This document shows, piece by piece, positions 35,565-49,059 of a stretch of DNA of 64,000 bases. The notes below the pieces were generated by a model, which did no database searches, was not told the DNA's origin, and worked only from the letters and a program-made list of their open reading frames with translations. A program made the translations under genes and the position numbers. The stretch is from Spisula solida (taxonomy: Eukaryota; Mollusca; Bivalvia; Venerida; Mactridae): positions 22,233,501 to 22,297,500 of the forward strand of contig OX365944.1 in the NCBI GenBank assembly GCA_947247005.1, given 5' to 3'. Each line of letters starts with the position of its first letter. The first letter of the stretch is position 1.

Positions 35565-37696
35565 AATATGATACATGAGGCAAACACAAACATAGAGAAT
35601 ACTGTATTTATATATTATTTTTGCATATGCGCCAAACCCTGTGGTGCGAACCAAAAATAAAACTCTAATAGACCATGCAGAAAATGTCGTTTTAATGAGA
35701 TGCATGCTATAATATGTGCGTCATACCGTTTGTCCATAAACTGCCACCATCAATACCGCTTCCAACACTGTGCCAAAAATAATGTCGTAAAAAAGGTCTG
35801 AGCAAAAAACAGCGATATGTATAGTAACACATACTGCCTGAAAGGTGACGAGTGTAGATCAATAAACCCTATACAACATGGTGAAAATGTCGGGCATTAA
35901 TTTTATTGTCCAAATCTTCATTAACGCCAGAAATTACTTGCAATTCCAGACAACGTTTTGACTGGCTTGGTGTCGGCGCACTGGATAGTAGACATGTTGG
36001 GCTAGGCTAAAATGCTCGTAAACACTGGCACCTTAATTCGGGACAAGTTATTGAACGCTCAGACAAGAATGCTTTCAAAATTCATGAATATGTTTGTAGA
36101 GCCGCATAAGTTTCAGTTCCCGTAAAGATGAGTGACATTGGCTTAAGCGATATGGTATAAATTAATGTCGTATTTCATTTGGCAATGGTCAACCGTCAAA
36201 ACAAAACTCCCTAACAAGAATAACCGGCCATGTTTTGAAAGAACGGATTGGTGTTCTGGCGCTGAATGGGTGAAATGAGAGTTCCTGTGTACTAACTTGG
36301 AGTCGGAGCTTATCACAAGATCTTAAATTAAAAACTTCAAAAGGACTGGGAGCAGCCATGTGATCGTGTAACATGTCAAATATTGCATGATATTGTGCCA
36401 TCAAAATAGACAGCCAGTACATGTACATTTGTAACTTGACGTAGCCTATGGGGCTGTTTTGTAATTCAGCGCTCTGCGGCCACAAAAAAATAGCACCCAA
36501 ACGACTAATGTCCGGTTGCGGAAGCACTTACTAGTATATTGCCGTTTTCGGGTCATTCAAACGCTCTACGGAATCAAAAATGGGACATAAATTTGAGATA
36601 TTTACTTATTATTTAAAAAAAACGATCGACAATGGCGCTGATCAGTCAGTCACTCATCAGTATGTAAACATAGCGTGGGTCTATCTTGAAATGAGATCAA
36701 TACGAGTTTTATGGGGTGTACGCGGTACAATTCAATAATTAAACACCCGTGAGACTTCCACTCAAAGAACAGTTAGGCAGATTGTTGTTTTTAAGTCCCA
36801 GTGACATTTTTCTCATCGCATTGTTTCATGGATAAGGATCAATAGTAATTAATTTATCTGTTCATGTGGATTCAGTGGTCATAACATTTAAACATCGTGG
36901 AACATTGTACGCAATTTCTAAATATTCTATAATTCAACTTTTTTCCTTATCTCCACTTTTATTAACATCAGCAACAACACACCGCAGTACTCTTCGTCAT
37001 CGGTTAAACACAACATTTTGTTTTATTAAACTAATTTATTTTTAGTCGATTGTGAAACAAGTTTTTACAACTTATAACAATCACATTCGACACCTCACTT
37101 CTGATGGCAACCATCAACAACGACCATGAGATATTTCATCACCAATAACAACAACATCGCCATTCTCATCAACAGCAGCAATCGTATCAGAACTGACTTT
37201 CTTCTACTTCTACTTAATATTCCTCTTCTTGTTCTACCTCTTCTTATCTTTCTCTTTTTTTTTCTTCTTCTTCGTTAGTTTCCGACACTAAGATTGTTGC
37301 TCCCTCAAACTGAGGTTTGTTCAAATATCATTAATCATTTTGAAATGTAATCGTCATTCGTATCGTTGACCTTCTATAATAGCACTTCATTAAAACACTT
37401 TTCCTATAAAAATTCTGATTACATTGCTTTTATTTCTTTTTTCATCGAGTTTAATTGTATAAATACTTATTAATAATAACCATAATTTATGGTTACGTCA
37501 TATAAGCGGCGAACGCATTTGAACTAAAAGTACTTTTCCTAGCTGTATGCGTAACTCGAAACTGACAACTTCTCTTTGTATATATATGGGGGATATGACC
37601 ATAATCAATGTCAAGAATGGACGTAACCATTTCAAGTTTCATTAGCAAAATCTGTGAAATAAACAAAGTACGCCTGTGGTCAATTTACAACAAATG
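35565..37696. other. Intergenic stretch, no gene seen
   Basis: A polypyrimidine tract (mostly ctt/ttc) lies at about 37195-37280. Other frames are unsupported. Confidence 0.45.
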
Positions 37697-37965
37697 TATA
37701 GTACGGAGAATGTAATACGGCTCTCGACCTTCTATTAGCATAATTTAACAGCCGATATATTGTCTATATTTATAATCCCGGTTGTATGCTTGCATTAATT
37801 TCATATAAGCGGGAAGTATCACCAAGATGCTCGATGTGTAATACCAACGCAAATCTAAAGGACCGATAGCACGATTTGCTCGCAGAATTTTATATATTCA
37901 ATGCAAGAACCTTGTAATATATTCATGCATAAAGAACAGGATCAAGTCAAATTCTCCGTGCTATA
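37697..37965. mobile_element. TATAGTAC-ended MITE, copy 1
   Basis: It begins tatagtacggagaat and ends attctccgtgctata. The interior shares ttagcataatttaacagc and attcatgcataaag-type blocks with the copy at 48772-49059. Confidence 0.7.
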
Positions 37966-39144
37966 TCATAATCTATAATATGCAAGTAGGCATGTGAAAA
38001 AAAAGATAATCACACACACTTACATGCAAGACATGTAACAGTTAGCATATGTGGTTACTATGCCTACAGCAAAACATAAAAATAGACCACCTCAATAATA
38101 AGACCAACACCTGAAAAATATGACTAACAATTTCAGGTCTATTTTCAATGTTTTTCACTATTTTTAAAATCTCAACATTAAGATCAACTCAATATCTTTC
38201 AAGGGTCACATGATTGATCTTACTATTGAGTTTTTAGGGCTATTGTATTCTTGTCAAGCCGTACACATTGACAAGTCCTATCTAACCCAAACCTGTCGGA
38301 TGGACTGGCAATCGAGGGTTAGGTAGGGCAGCCTATATTTTAGTGCGCTAGCTGATGGGGGCTAAAAAGACAGTCTCAAAGACTCGTGAATGCTGAACCA
38401 CGCACGTTGATTAACCTTCGTGGCTAAACATGGCAGCATTATCTGTTTTTTATCCAAATTTAAAATGTGTTGCATTTATTCTTTATTAAGATTGAAAAAA
38501 GCAAGATTAAGTATCAAAGTGAAGAATAGTGTTATAAGGTTTCCTGGCCGCGGATCCAGCCAAACGGCAACTTCATGCAAGTACGGTAGGTGATTTAGGC
38601 CTTCAACGTAAAGGGGCAGTTGTCAAATGATAATAAATAATTTCTCGATCATACGGAACCCCTAATTTTAACAGCACAGAGCCGCGCGTGGAACATACAC
38701 ATCCCGAATGGATACGCGCGTTATTTACAACCCCACTCCCATTGATAGTTCATTAAAACCCAACGTATTTTAACAAGCCTAACTCGCATGGATTTAGTTA
38801 GCTAGATCTATAACAAACTTAATAAAGAAAGTATTATTACTTAAAATGGCGCCCAGTGTATAAATAAATTCATGACTAATAACAAACACATAAGTCGACC
38901 ATTTTCAAGTGCAGTTGACTAACATCAAAGAGGACTGAGGATAATCATGACCTAGTTTTTGAAATATACGAACTGCTCGATTGTGAATTTACTGCAAATG
39001 TAATAATCGTCTGCTGTTAACTAGGGTCTAGCCTTACTCGTTAGATTAATGTATTTTTCATTTACAAGGTCTAATATTCAATACTTTGATTTTTATTTTA
39101 TTTCTTCATAATCCGTACGCGCCTATTTTTCTATTTTTCACGAA
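37966..39144. other. Region upstream of the TCF/LEF gene, no gene seen
   Basis: Local inverted motifs (caataataagacc and ttactattgag) occur around 38090-38230. No exon is supported. Confidence 0.4.
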
Positions 39145-39490
39145 GTTCAAAGGGAAGGCGCCCGAAGGGTATTTCAATCTCTTTGTTTCCAATAAATAAG
39201 CGTAATTTAACTGTACGACGCCAAGTTTAACCAAATTTATGGGATAATTTGATCTGTTTATTGTTTAACAGTGCCATATGATGCATTCCCATTGCATATA
39301 GACACATATGCGTGTCACAAAACGTGTGAAAAATATATAAACACGGGTATAACCTTGTAAAAAACATTCCCTTTGATCTACTTTGATCTCTGTCACGTGC
39401 CCCCACCTTGTACCTCAACCAATTACGTGTGACTTGTAAAACGCGCAGCGATTGGTCAGTTCATCAAGTGCTTGCTGCCAATTGGGCAAT
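39145..39490 (+). promoter_or_regulatory. Candidate TCF/LEF gene promoter with TCF sites and CCAAT boxes
   Basis: Upstream of the start codon are gttcaaagg (39145-39153, inverse of CCTTTGAAC), CCTTTGATC (39370-39378) and ACTTTGATC (39380-39388). The first two match the TCF/LEF consensus SCTTTGWWS and the third differs at one edge base. A CACGTG E-box is at 39394-39399. CCAAT boxes are at 39419-39423, 39451-39455 (reverse) and 39478-39482, about 27-32 bp apart as in NF-Y-driven promoters. No TATA box is obvious. The transcription start is not determined. Confidence 0.55.
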
Positions 39491-39600
39491 CCAATACTGA
39501 ATGTCTTTACAGAGTATTTTCATGGCGGATTCAAAACGTGTGTGTTAGGATCAGTGTGTTTTGTGCAAAAAATAACAACAAAAAGAGTTTACTTATGACA

Positions 39601-39753
39601 ATGCCGCATGTGAATTCTGGCGGCAGTGATGACATTTATGGAAATAGTGACGAGGTTAAAGTTTATAGAGATGAGGGGGACGAGGAAAATGAAAAAAGAT
39701 CGTCCGAAAATCTCTCAGAAGATAAGTTGGGACTGGTTACCGAAACGGAAGAG
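39601..39753 (+). CDS. TCF7L2: TCF/LEF transcription factor, exon 1: beta-catenin-binding domain
   Basis: The product begins MPHVNSGGSDDIY and contains NSDEVKVYRDEGDEE and KRSSENLSEDK, the hallmark N-terminal beta-catenin-binding region of TCF/LEF (pangolin) proteins. Asp17, Tyr22 and Glu25 line up with residues of human TCF4 that contact beta-catenin (Asp16, Phe21, Glu24). The factor binds Wnt response elements through an HMG box, not in this window, and switches from repression to activation when beta-catenin docks. The start at 39601 is chosen because family members begin MPx and it has A at -3. ATGs at 39595 and 39472 are also in frame but have no family match. The exon ends at gag|gtgaga in phase 0. 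Invertebrates usually have one TCF gene, so the vertebrate symbol is approximate. Confidence 0.93.
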
Positions 39754-39889
39754 GTGAGACTAATCTACTCATTTTACGATGTTTACACTCTTCGGTTTCG
39801 CGTTCCTGAGCTTGCATAAACATAACATGTGTCTAAATTTTCTTTGAATGCATGTTTTATTGTTTTAAACTCACTTTTTATGCTTTCAG

Positions 39890-39941
39890 GCGAAAGTAGG
39901 GTTCGCCGGAAATGAAAAATCAGACCGTCCAAATGATGAGG
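39890..39941 (+). CDS. TCF7L2: TCF/LEF exon 2 (acidic linker after the beta-catenin-binding domain)
   Basis: The acceptor tatgctttcag is before 39890 and the donor gg|gtaagt is at 39942. Entry phase 0 matches exon 1 and exit is phase 1. It encodes AKVGFAGNEKSDRPNDE plus one base, a short charged linker in the place where vertebrate TCF genes also have a small exon after the ESE-type end of exon 1. The sequence itself is poorly conserved in the family, so the call rests on the strong splice sites, matching phase and a 136 bp distance from exon 1. Confidence 0.75.
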
Positions 39942-42144
39942 GTAAGTTTTTGTTTGAAATCAACATCAAAGGATTTCGCCGACTTTTCAAAATTGGAACT
40001 TAACTGTGAGGTCATGATCCGTGAATATCGTGTAATCTGATGCCAAGATTGTGTATAGTACTGTGTTGATGTGTGGATTTCCTACACTAGGTTAAACATA
40101 TTTATGTTTACACTTGAACCACTCAAAATATTTACATCGTGTTGAAGTAAAAGTAGAGTGTAATGTTTATACTGTACTGCAATGTACATATACTAGCCAT
40201 TGTTTAAGTCATGCATGACATGATCTTACATATACTATGGAGTTTATAAAACAGTATTTCACGATAGCAAAGATCTCGGATCTCACGTAGTGTCACCTTA
40301 CTCAGTTATGTTACATTACCGGTCACTCGATACTGTTGAACTGCGAGTTTGTTAAATTGAATCACTGTGCAGAACTGATACCTCTTTCAAAATCTCGATC
40401 CATGCCATCTTAAGTAGGAGATGAATACACGATAATATTGGTGTTTAAAATTTTCGGCATAATTAGGCAAGGGTATTTTAAGATACATTACGATTTTCAC
40501 AATCGGTTCAATTAATTGATTCTGGTTTCGATGTACAAGTCATTATTTTCTTCTATCAGTTGACCCACCACATACTGATGATGTGTTTTAAGCTAAATGA
40601 AATGGCCGATCTACAAAAGGCATAAATAAACGGGGTCGCTGTTTGTATACACATTTAACAACCTAGTTAACAGGTTTTAATTTCCAAGCTTGTTTCATCT
40701 AGTGTGTAAACTGTTGCTTTGTATGATTTATAAAACCAAGGGAGCTTTTATGCAGAAAGTCCCTGATGTTTAATGTCTACATACTGAATGCCTGCTGAGA
40801 TTTTTGCTTCCTGACAATTCATCCATTGCTCCCATAAGCAACACTGATTGTCATTTGATTACATCCTCGCTAATGGGTTCCATTTAGGGCCTGGTTTCCA
40901 GTCGGTGACAAGTTGTGTTAATGGTTTTAATGCTGATTCAAGTGAAAATATTTCATTGATGAAACAGAGATAAAAAGAAGTTGCTTCATTAATTACCATT
41001 CCTTTCTTTGTACTGTAATGATTATACTCAAATGTACTGTTTAATTATCTTCTATGCTTTCAAACTTTATATGAATGTGTAATATATTGATTGGTTACCA
41101 AAAGTGAAGAGTTACAGTAACAATGACTCAACTTTCAAGAGTCATCAAAATGTTGTAAAAAGAATTTGACTCATATTACATGTAAAACAAATTTGACTCT
41201 TCAGCTTCAGTTTTCATGTTAGTCAAAACTCACACTTTCTCAAATTCATGAGTTAATATACAGGAAGAGTCAAATAAGAGCCCCGAATTGGAGCCAACAG
41301 GTTACAGGTGCAGTCACGCACATTGATGCGGTATGTATATATTCTGTCAACAATGTTGATAGTTTGATATGCTCCTCGCTTCTATTGTTGAAAAACAATT
41401 GCTCAGGTACATGTGTAAACTGTTTTATTTTATTACCCTGACATTTGGATGTAATCTCATACTGGTGTGTTGACTCTGTTTTCCATGGTATGTGATAATT
41501 GATTCAAGTTACAGACACCTGATTTACTGATAAGCCCCAATGTTTCTGGCGTGTTACTGTGTGTGTAATGTTTCATCTGTTGACTGACAATTCAATTTCC
41601 TGGAAAAAAAAACTTTCAGAGTTTTCTTTTCAATGATTGTATTGGGTGGCTACTGTTGATTAATATGAACTAGCCTATGCAATGTTGTTATTCACAAAAA
41701 AATTATACACATATACTTACATGTATACACATAAGTAACATCCCCATAGATGCTCGGATAATTTGCCTTTTGTCTGTGTTATATGGTCTGACCATGTGTG
41801 AACTAAACATTTATATGTTATTATGTATTGTTTCCAGTGAAGACAGCCAATTTGATGACTGTGTGGAGACAAGGGTTCCAGCAATTCATTTCATTTGAAT
41901 ATCCCAATTACAACATTTTATGCATGGCAGACAGCATCCTTTGATGTTTCTGCTGTTAAATGATTATTTCTTGTATTGATGGATGATGCAAAATGTCATC
42001 AATGCTGGAGGTTTACACCGAGATAAGGCAAGCATGTCTGTTCTACATATAGTCTGATGTCACATCCAGTGTGTGTGTGTGTGTGAATGTTGTGTTTTAT
42101 GCTACATTAACAACAGACTATCACTGTTTACTTGGTAATTGTTA

Positions 42145-42490
42145 GTTGATTCTGTTCCTGGAACTTGCATAATTTTTGGTTACATTTTTGGTCCATGTTG
42201 ATTTGAAGCTTTCAAAATCTCTATTTCCATGGTAATTGTTGATGTCGGATTTTGTTCCCCGACACTTGCATTTGTTGCGTTTCGGTCTATGTTGATTTGA
42301 AGCTAACAAAATCTCTAATTCTATGGTAATTGTTGATGTCGGATTTTGTTCCCCGACACTTGCATTTGTTGCGTTTCGGTCTATGTTGATTTGAAGCTAA
42401 CAAAATCTCTATTTTCATGGTAATTGTTGTTGTCGTATTTCGTTCCCCGGAACTTGCATTTGTTGCGTTTCGGTCTGTGTTGATTGCAGC
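42145..42490. repeat. 94 bp tandem array, about 3.5 units
   Basis: cttgcatttgttgcgtttcg recurs at 42265 and 42359, and with a shortened start at 42453. Each unit continues to ttgatttgaagct and atggtaattgttg. Confidence 0.85.
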
Positions 42491-42699
42491 TTGCATTCTC
42501 AGGCTTTTCTTTTCATGTTCTTTATTTAACTTTAATGGTATGAACATCATTGTGCTTTGGGTATTGTTCTTTTGTTTGTTTATGAGGTCATCTTTTGGGT
42601 TTGTTTAGTCATTATTCAATGCTATTTGTCTATAAACATTGAGATATACTTTCCATTAATGGCAAACTTAGCTAGCTCATTAGGCTACGTAACCATGCT

Positions 42700-42935
42700 T
42701 TCTGTTACCTGGCTCGCTACATTACCTCAATGACAGTACTGACACTTTTAGCTAGGTACCATATTTTCTGTTACCTGGCTCCCTACATTACCTCGATGAC
42801 AGTCCTGACACTTTTAGCTAGGTACCATATTTTCTGTTACCTGGCTCCCTACATTACCTCGATGACAGTCCTGACACTTTTAGCTAGGTACCATATTTTC
42901 TGTTACCTGGCTCCCTATATTACCTCGGCGACCAT
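42700..42935. repeat. 66 bp tandem array, about 3.5 units
   Basis: The unit contains tgacagtcctgacactttta and gctaggtaccatattttctg. Spacing is 66 bp (42731, 42797). The 22-residue repeating frame (MTVLTLLARYHIFCYLAPYITS) is a consequence of the period. Confidence 0.9.
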
Positions 42936-45900
42936 CTTGACTCACTCACAGTAGGCTGGATAAAATACTTCCTGTATCTTTTTTACCTGGCTCACAAGGC
43001 TTTTTAATACTTTTCCTTACCTGGAAGTGGCTTGCTTTGGTTGAACTTGGTTGGGTTCAATTCCATCCATTATCCACTGTTTTAAAAGAGTTTCTGAAGT
43101 GTTCTGTAGATTAAAGTGGACCGTAAAAATGTAGAATATAAACACAGTTTGTCTTATCAGATGTGACAAGGTTATGTAACCAAACCACCAAATGATGTTG
43201 AGAACTTCAATTTTAAATATTCATCAAGTGTCACATGACCACATTAATTACGTATATTTTCATTGCCGATTACTGGCCCCCCTTAGTTTGACAGATATCG
43301 TTCTTATCATATTCTATCAGTCATTGGGATTTGCACGGATTAGAAAAACAAACACTCTCTAATTCATATTAAGCTAAAACTCCTTTGTACTGATCAGCTA
43401 GGGCAAGGGTCATAACCACACGCTTGTATTACAAACTTTTTAGATTTGCCTAGTGATAAAGATGGATCATTAAAAATTGCGAATTTTAAGTGAAATATTT
43501 AGTAGGGTCTTATTTTCTCTCAATGCCATTGTTGTATAAAGATTACATTTGGTCGAAGATTGTTTTAATATTTTATAATATTTGTTGAAAATAGTTTGAG
43601 TAAAAATAATGAAAATGAGCCAGAATCACAAATAATGGTCGCAATCGGCATACAGTCTACATTCTAATCTGCCCCCTGTTATTGATTTTCTTTTTAAAAT
43701 TTTAAATCCAAGTATTTTAATATAAAACTGTCCTACAAAATTACTGGGTTTCACATTATTTTCAAACTTGAAAAAATTCTGAACTGGCACAAAATTCGAA
43801 CTGATTTTACTATATTTTAATTATCTAGGGTATCAATTGACCCCTGAGTTGACCCTTTCACTCAAGAAATTTTCAAAATGGCTGAATTTTGATTGTCATG
43901 ATACTGACTGTAGGGTAAATGTTTCTGTAAATTATACAGGTATATAAAAAAAATGCTAAAGTCTAGTACAAACCTATCTAAAAAAGTATCTCTAAGATTT
44001 AGCAATTACCATAGTGAAATAATTGTGACAAAAATAACTTATTTTTCTGTATTTTCACTTTAATGCTTAGGTTCTCAAATGTAAGCAATTTGCTTGATTC
44101 ATCATGTCCGAGGTCATCATATCGTATTGTAATGTAAGTGGTCAAAGTGAATCCTATAATTATCTTGTAAATAAAACATTTATTTAGTTTGCTGGAGATA
44201 ACTCTATACTTATCAATAAATAAACATGCACAATATAAACTCTGCATGGTCGTCTGACTGCTTGTTATCAGTGTAGATTTAAAGTGTATATCATTAAAAG
44301 TGAATATGCAAAAGATTAAACAAAAATTAACAATGAAAATGCATTTAATTTAAAAAATTTTTGTAAATAAAGGCGAGTGTTATTATCATCGGTGGACCAT
44401 ACCTCATGTATGTCAACAATGACTCACTGACTCACTTCACTGGACATACCAGCATAATTTTATAACTTATAAAGCAATATTAGGACTGTCATATAAACCA
44501 CAATTTGATAAATTAAGTAATATTTAAAATAGGTTGACAAGTGACCTGATTTGAAGATGTTTAATAGTATTAAATGTCATGAAATTGGTTTAATTGATGT
44601 ATATCAACAACTCTTTCAACCTATGACTGGGTTACTATAGTCCCTGATATTTTCCAGGGTTAAGGGGGTTGGGAGGGGAGTGGGGCTGCAACATGTAACA
44701 TGTTGATTATATGCTTTGATACATGTGATAAATGTACAACAGACATGTCTAATAATGTTACTTATATTGCTTATCTTCATAAACAACAGTATATGTTGCT
44801 GAATTCTCTACTGGTGCACATAAATATCTATTAAAAAAAATCGCGACTTGTTCATTAAATTATTATGAAAGCATTTTTTATCATTCATTTGTCTTTGATA
44901 AACATTCCTTGGTTCGTTGTTGACATAAAAGAGTTTTATAAACAGTAAAACTATATCCTATTGAAGTAGAACAAGAAACAGATTTGGCAGATTAATAATA
45001 ACCTGGATACACATAATATTATATATTAATAAATTGATCATAATTCGTCATTGTACTAGTAGTTGATTTAGATAAAGTTGTATAAAATGTTTAATTTTTT
45101 GCATACATGTGATGTTGTTTCTTTTCGTATTTTCCATATATCAATTGTTGAAATTTCTTATCACTATAAAAAACTTTGTAATAATTAATTTTCTCCAAAT
45201 TTTGAGATATTTAGAACAACACTATGTATTAGAATGATGTCAATCTGTTGTAGTCTTTCAGTTATTTACTATTTCTTTTAAGATCTTTGGTGGGGTACTT
45301 TAAATCATCTTGGAAAAGGGAACCGTCATAATGAAGCAATTACCGGTTCATGTTTTTGATCATCAAATCTCCGTCTAATCTCTGTATCTCTCTTGTGAAT
45401 GAAAACAAATCAACAATGAGAAATCTCTGAGCCAAATGAATGTTTACATGGTTGAGATGATTTTGTTCAAATTATATAAACAACCCTCTTTTAACTCAAT
45501 GTTTGTGTTCGTCAGAAATGTTTGAAGAATTTTGTGTGCCAGATAAATTCATTGTCTTGTCTATGCAGCAATCATCACCATCATCAGCTATTGTTTTCTT
45601 TTATTGAAAAATATGTAATAAAATGACAGTTGTTTGACAGGCGATGTTGAATTATGGCCCTTCGGTATGAAGAGAATGGGCAATACTGGGATCTCCGTTG
45701 ATCAGATATAAAAGTTAATTTCAAAACAGGCTTATCTTTACCACTATCATTATCTGACCACTTGATAATGTGTGTTTTCTCCCATGTATTTCCCATATAC
45801 TTGGTGTTGGTTAATTGTCCTTTATTGATGACCTCGGGGCTTTCTAGACAGTTGTTGTAATAAATTACTGGTACTAATTTCTTGTAATATACCTGAGAGC

Positions 45901-47629
45901 AAGTAGTGGCCCTGAGGGTCATACAAGGTGAAATAATGTAGTATACATATTGTTTGATGTATTTCTCAATTCACTGGACCCCCTACTGCTTGTTTGTAAT
46001 AATATCTTTCATGTTCATGTATATTATTTATTCAGCTCTTGATATTTTATAGTTTCTAAGGCCCCTCCTGTATGTATTTTTCAGTGCAGGAATGAACTTT
46101 ATATTATATTTGTCAATTAATGTATCTATGGGGTCTGTTTGTGTCTTTGTTCGAAGTTCTAGTATATTAGTTTTATTCTAGTGGTTATTAATCAGACTCA
46201 GATTGTATAAGGGGTAATTTCCAACTTGTGTATATTTGTCTTTGTTTTATCATCCTTGCTGGTATTTTATTGTCCTTGCTGGTATTTATCGTCCTTGCTG
46301 GTATTTATGAATTTATGATTGTACTTTACTGTATCCCCCTTGAAAAGTCGCAACAAAACATTTTAATTTCAATTGTTTTCTCTGACTACAGTACAATATA
46401 AGATAGCATGTATTTTACATTTGTACCATTAAACTTTTACTTGGCTTTCCTAGTTCCTACAAATTGATTTGAAAAAACTGTGCAGGACCTTTTCAGAAAT
46501 GTTTCAGTTTGTAAAAGTAGCCTAGCCCTTTTGCCTTGTCTATTTCATGTATTGCAAGTTTTAAGGGAGTTTGACTTTTGTCCACTGTCCTTATACTGTA
46601 TTGAATTAATACTAAATTGGTATTGATTCCAATCTTATTTGTAAACATACATTAGAAACCATACTCCACAAAGATAAGGTGAGATTGTTATTGCTTCATA
46701 AAGCACACTGCACCACCACAGTGTCAGAGTGCACCCATCCTTAGTATTATAAATATCTCTTTTTTTAACCCAACCCCTTTTTCTGTATATCATTTGGGAT
46801 CCTTAGTATGTTTTCTAATTACGTGTTTATCACGTATTGTATCACATTTATTTAGTAACATCTGCGTATGTATAAATCATGTAACAGTTAATCTCATATA
46901 AATTTGTATTTATCTTTGGAAGTTTGATATCTGTTTCATGTTACTGTACATAGATGACTCGTACATTATGCAGATTATTGTATGTTTTACATAGTAATCG
47001 TGTATTCGATTGTTAAGGATAGGTTTTATTGCACATTGATTAATCTGCTCGGTTTATATTATAAATGGAGCCCTTGGTAACCGAGACATACTTGATAGTC
47101 ATGTATTTATTGGTGCCATACACTGTGCACACCAAAGAAGCGAGGAGTCTATACTCTGCGAACACCGAAGAAGTGAGGAGTCTATTCAGAAAAAGTCTAC
47201 TGGTATCGCTCCCAGATTTCTAATTGTGTCGCACATTTGTCTCACCCATCATAGCCAAAGGTTATTGGCAAACTAGGCTTGGGGGGACCTGAATGACCAG
47301 GTACCAATGACTGTTTCAGTTGATTGAAAATGACATAAAGTTGAGAAGTTTGGGGTTATCATTTTGGAAAATTTATTAAATCTTCATTGAATTTGTGTTG
47401 GTAATGTGTTATGCCCTGTCTGTGGTATCCTGCTGTTTATGTACTCTTCGTTAATGTATTATGTACTTTAAGATAATACATCAATCTCCTATTTTCTGTT
47501 ATGGTTAATGTAATTTTTTACCATTTTAAATGTTTGAGCATAATGTGGTTTATTTTGCATCAAATGCTATTTTATTGATTCGTCTGTCCAATTTTTGGAT
47601 TCTGGCATTAAGCCAATAATGTCTGACCC

Positions 47630-47995
47630 CAAGTCTCCCAGCATGGTGCCTGGCATGGGGTCGCTGGTATACACCAGTATGATACCTGCATGGGGTCACT
47701 GTACACAAGGTGTTGTACTGCCTGGCCCTGGATGATGTCTCTGCATGAGGCCATTTAGTTGATGATAACTGTGTATCTTCATGGCCCTTATTCTCCCTGC
47801 ATGGGGTCACTATGGTATACAACATATTGTTCTTTTAGTACTGGATGATGTCATAGGCGATATTCCTGGTACCATTAAAACCACTGGTGATAATCACTCT
47901 GTGTGCGTCTTCATGGCCCCTAATCTCCCTGCATGGGGTCACTGTGGTATACAACAAATTGTTCTGTCTAGTACTGGATGATGTCATAGGCCATA
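47630..47995. repeat. About 132 bp tandem repeat, about 2.5 units
   Basis: tctccctgcatggggtcact and the linked ctggatgatgtcataggc recur near 47790-47870 and 47925-47990. A more diverged unit is near 47640-47750. Confidence 0.7.
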
Positions 47996-48771
47996 TACTG
48001 TGACAGGTCCTAGTTGGAAATGGTAGACCTGTTGATATATTAAGATTTGAAGTGTTATAATTCTTAAATTCTATAAACTAAAATGAAGAAGAGATAAGCT
48101 ATATTTGTCTATATTAAATCAACCAAATTCATAATGAATGCCTTAAAATGTTTATCAAAACTGACTTTGAAACGAAATTTAAAAAAGGACTTGAATATGG
48201 TATAATTGTCTTGAAAACAAATTAGCAACAATAGGTCACAGAATATAAGAGGAAGGAGATGAATTACTTGTCATCTTCAAACATGTTATGATAATAATCG
48301 AATGTTTGATTTTATGTCTCTATCCGTGGAGTTATTGTAATATTATATACACTCTGTTGCTTGTTTTGATCTGTCATGCGTTTTATTTCATGTTGATGCT
48401 TTCAAGCATGAAATTACGTATGTAGACATAAACTTTGTCACCAATAAAATTCTTGGTTTGCAGTTATACATATGGTTAATATAATATGGTTGGGAATTTT
48501 TCATAAATTATGATGCATGCATACATTTTTTTGCTGTTATTTATAAGTTTAATTATTAATTTACATCTATATATGTACAGTTGAGTCTATATTTTTATTT
48601 GTATCATTATTATTCTTTAATTTTACTTATTTTGTTTTCAATAATATTAAACTTAAAGAATAATGCATATAAAATTTTCTTGTCTTAAATTTAATTTTTC
48701 TTGTCAAATATTTTTATATTTGGTCTGGTTTGAATTGTGTGACTTGAGTGATATTGAGTCCGTCAGCCTAG

Positions 48772-49059
48772 TATAGTACAGAGAATTACATAGAATTTAA
48801 CCCGATCCTCGACCTTTTATTAGCATAATTTAACAGCTGATATCATGTCTGTATTTATAACCCCAGTTGTATGTTTTCATAACTGGGTTGTATCAAGAAG
48901 ATGCTCTTACGTGGTGTAATACAAACGCCAATCTAAGAGACAGATATTTCACGAATTGCACACAAATTGCGCACAAATTTTATGTATTCAACGCAACGAA
49001 GAACCTTGTTATATATTTATGCATAAAGGTCTGGATCAGGCCAAATTCTCTGTACTATA
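48772..49059. mobile_element. TATAGTAC-ended MITE, copy 2
   Basis: tatagtacagagaatt at the left and aattctctgtactata at the right are perfect 16 bp inverted repeats. The interior matches 37697-37965. Confidence 0.8.

Noticed and set aside
41264..41300. Micro-exon reading EESNKSPELEPT with phases 0 to 1, an alternative to TCF exon 2
   Set aside because: Phases and an acceptor (atacag) fit, but the donor cag|gttaca is weak and the segment lies among inverted gagtcaaat/tttgactc motifs. No clear family similarity.
45584..45922. 112-codon minus-strand open frame inside the TCF intron
   Set aside because: No domain, no promoter or splice evidence; length is within chance expectation for this much sequence.
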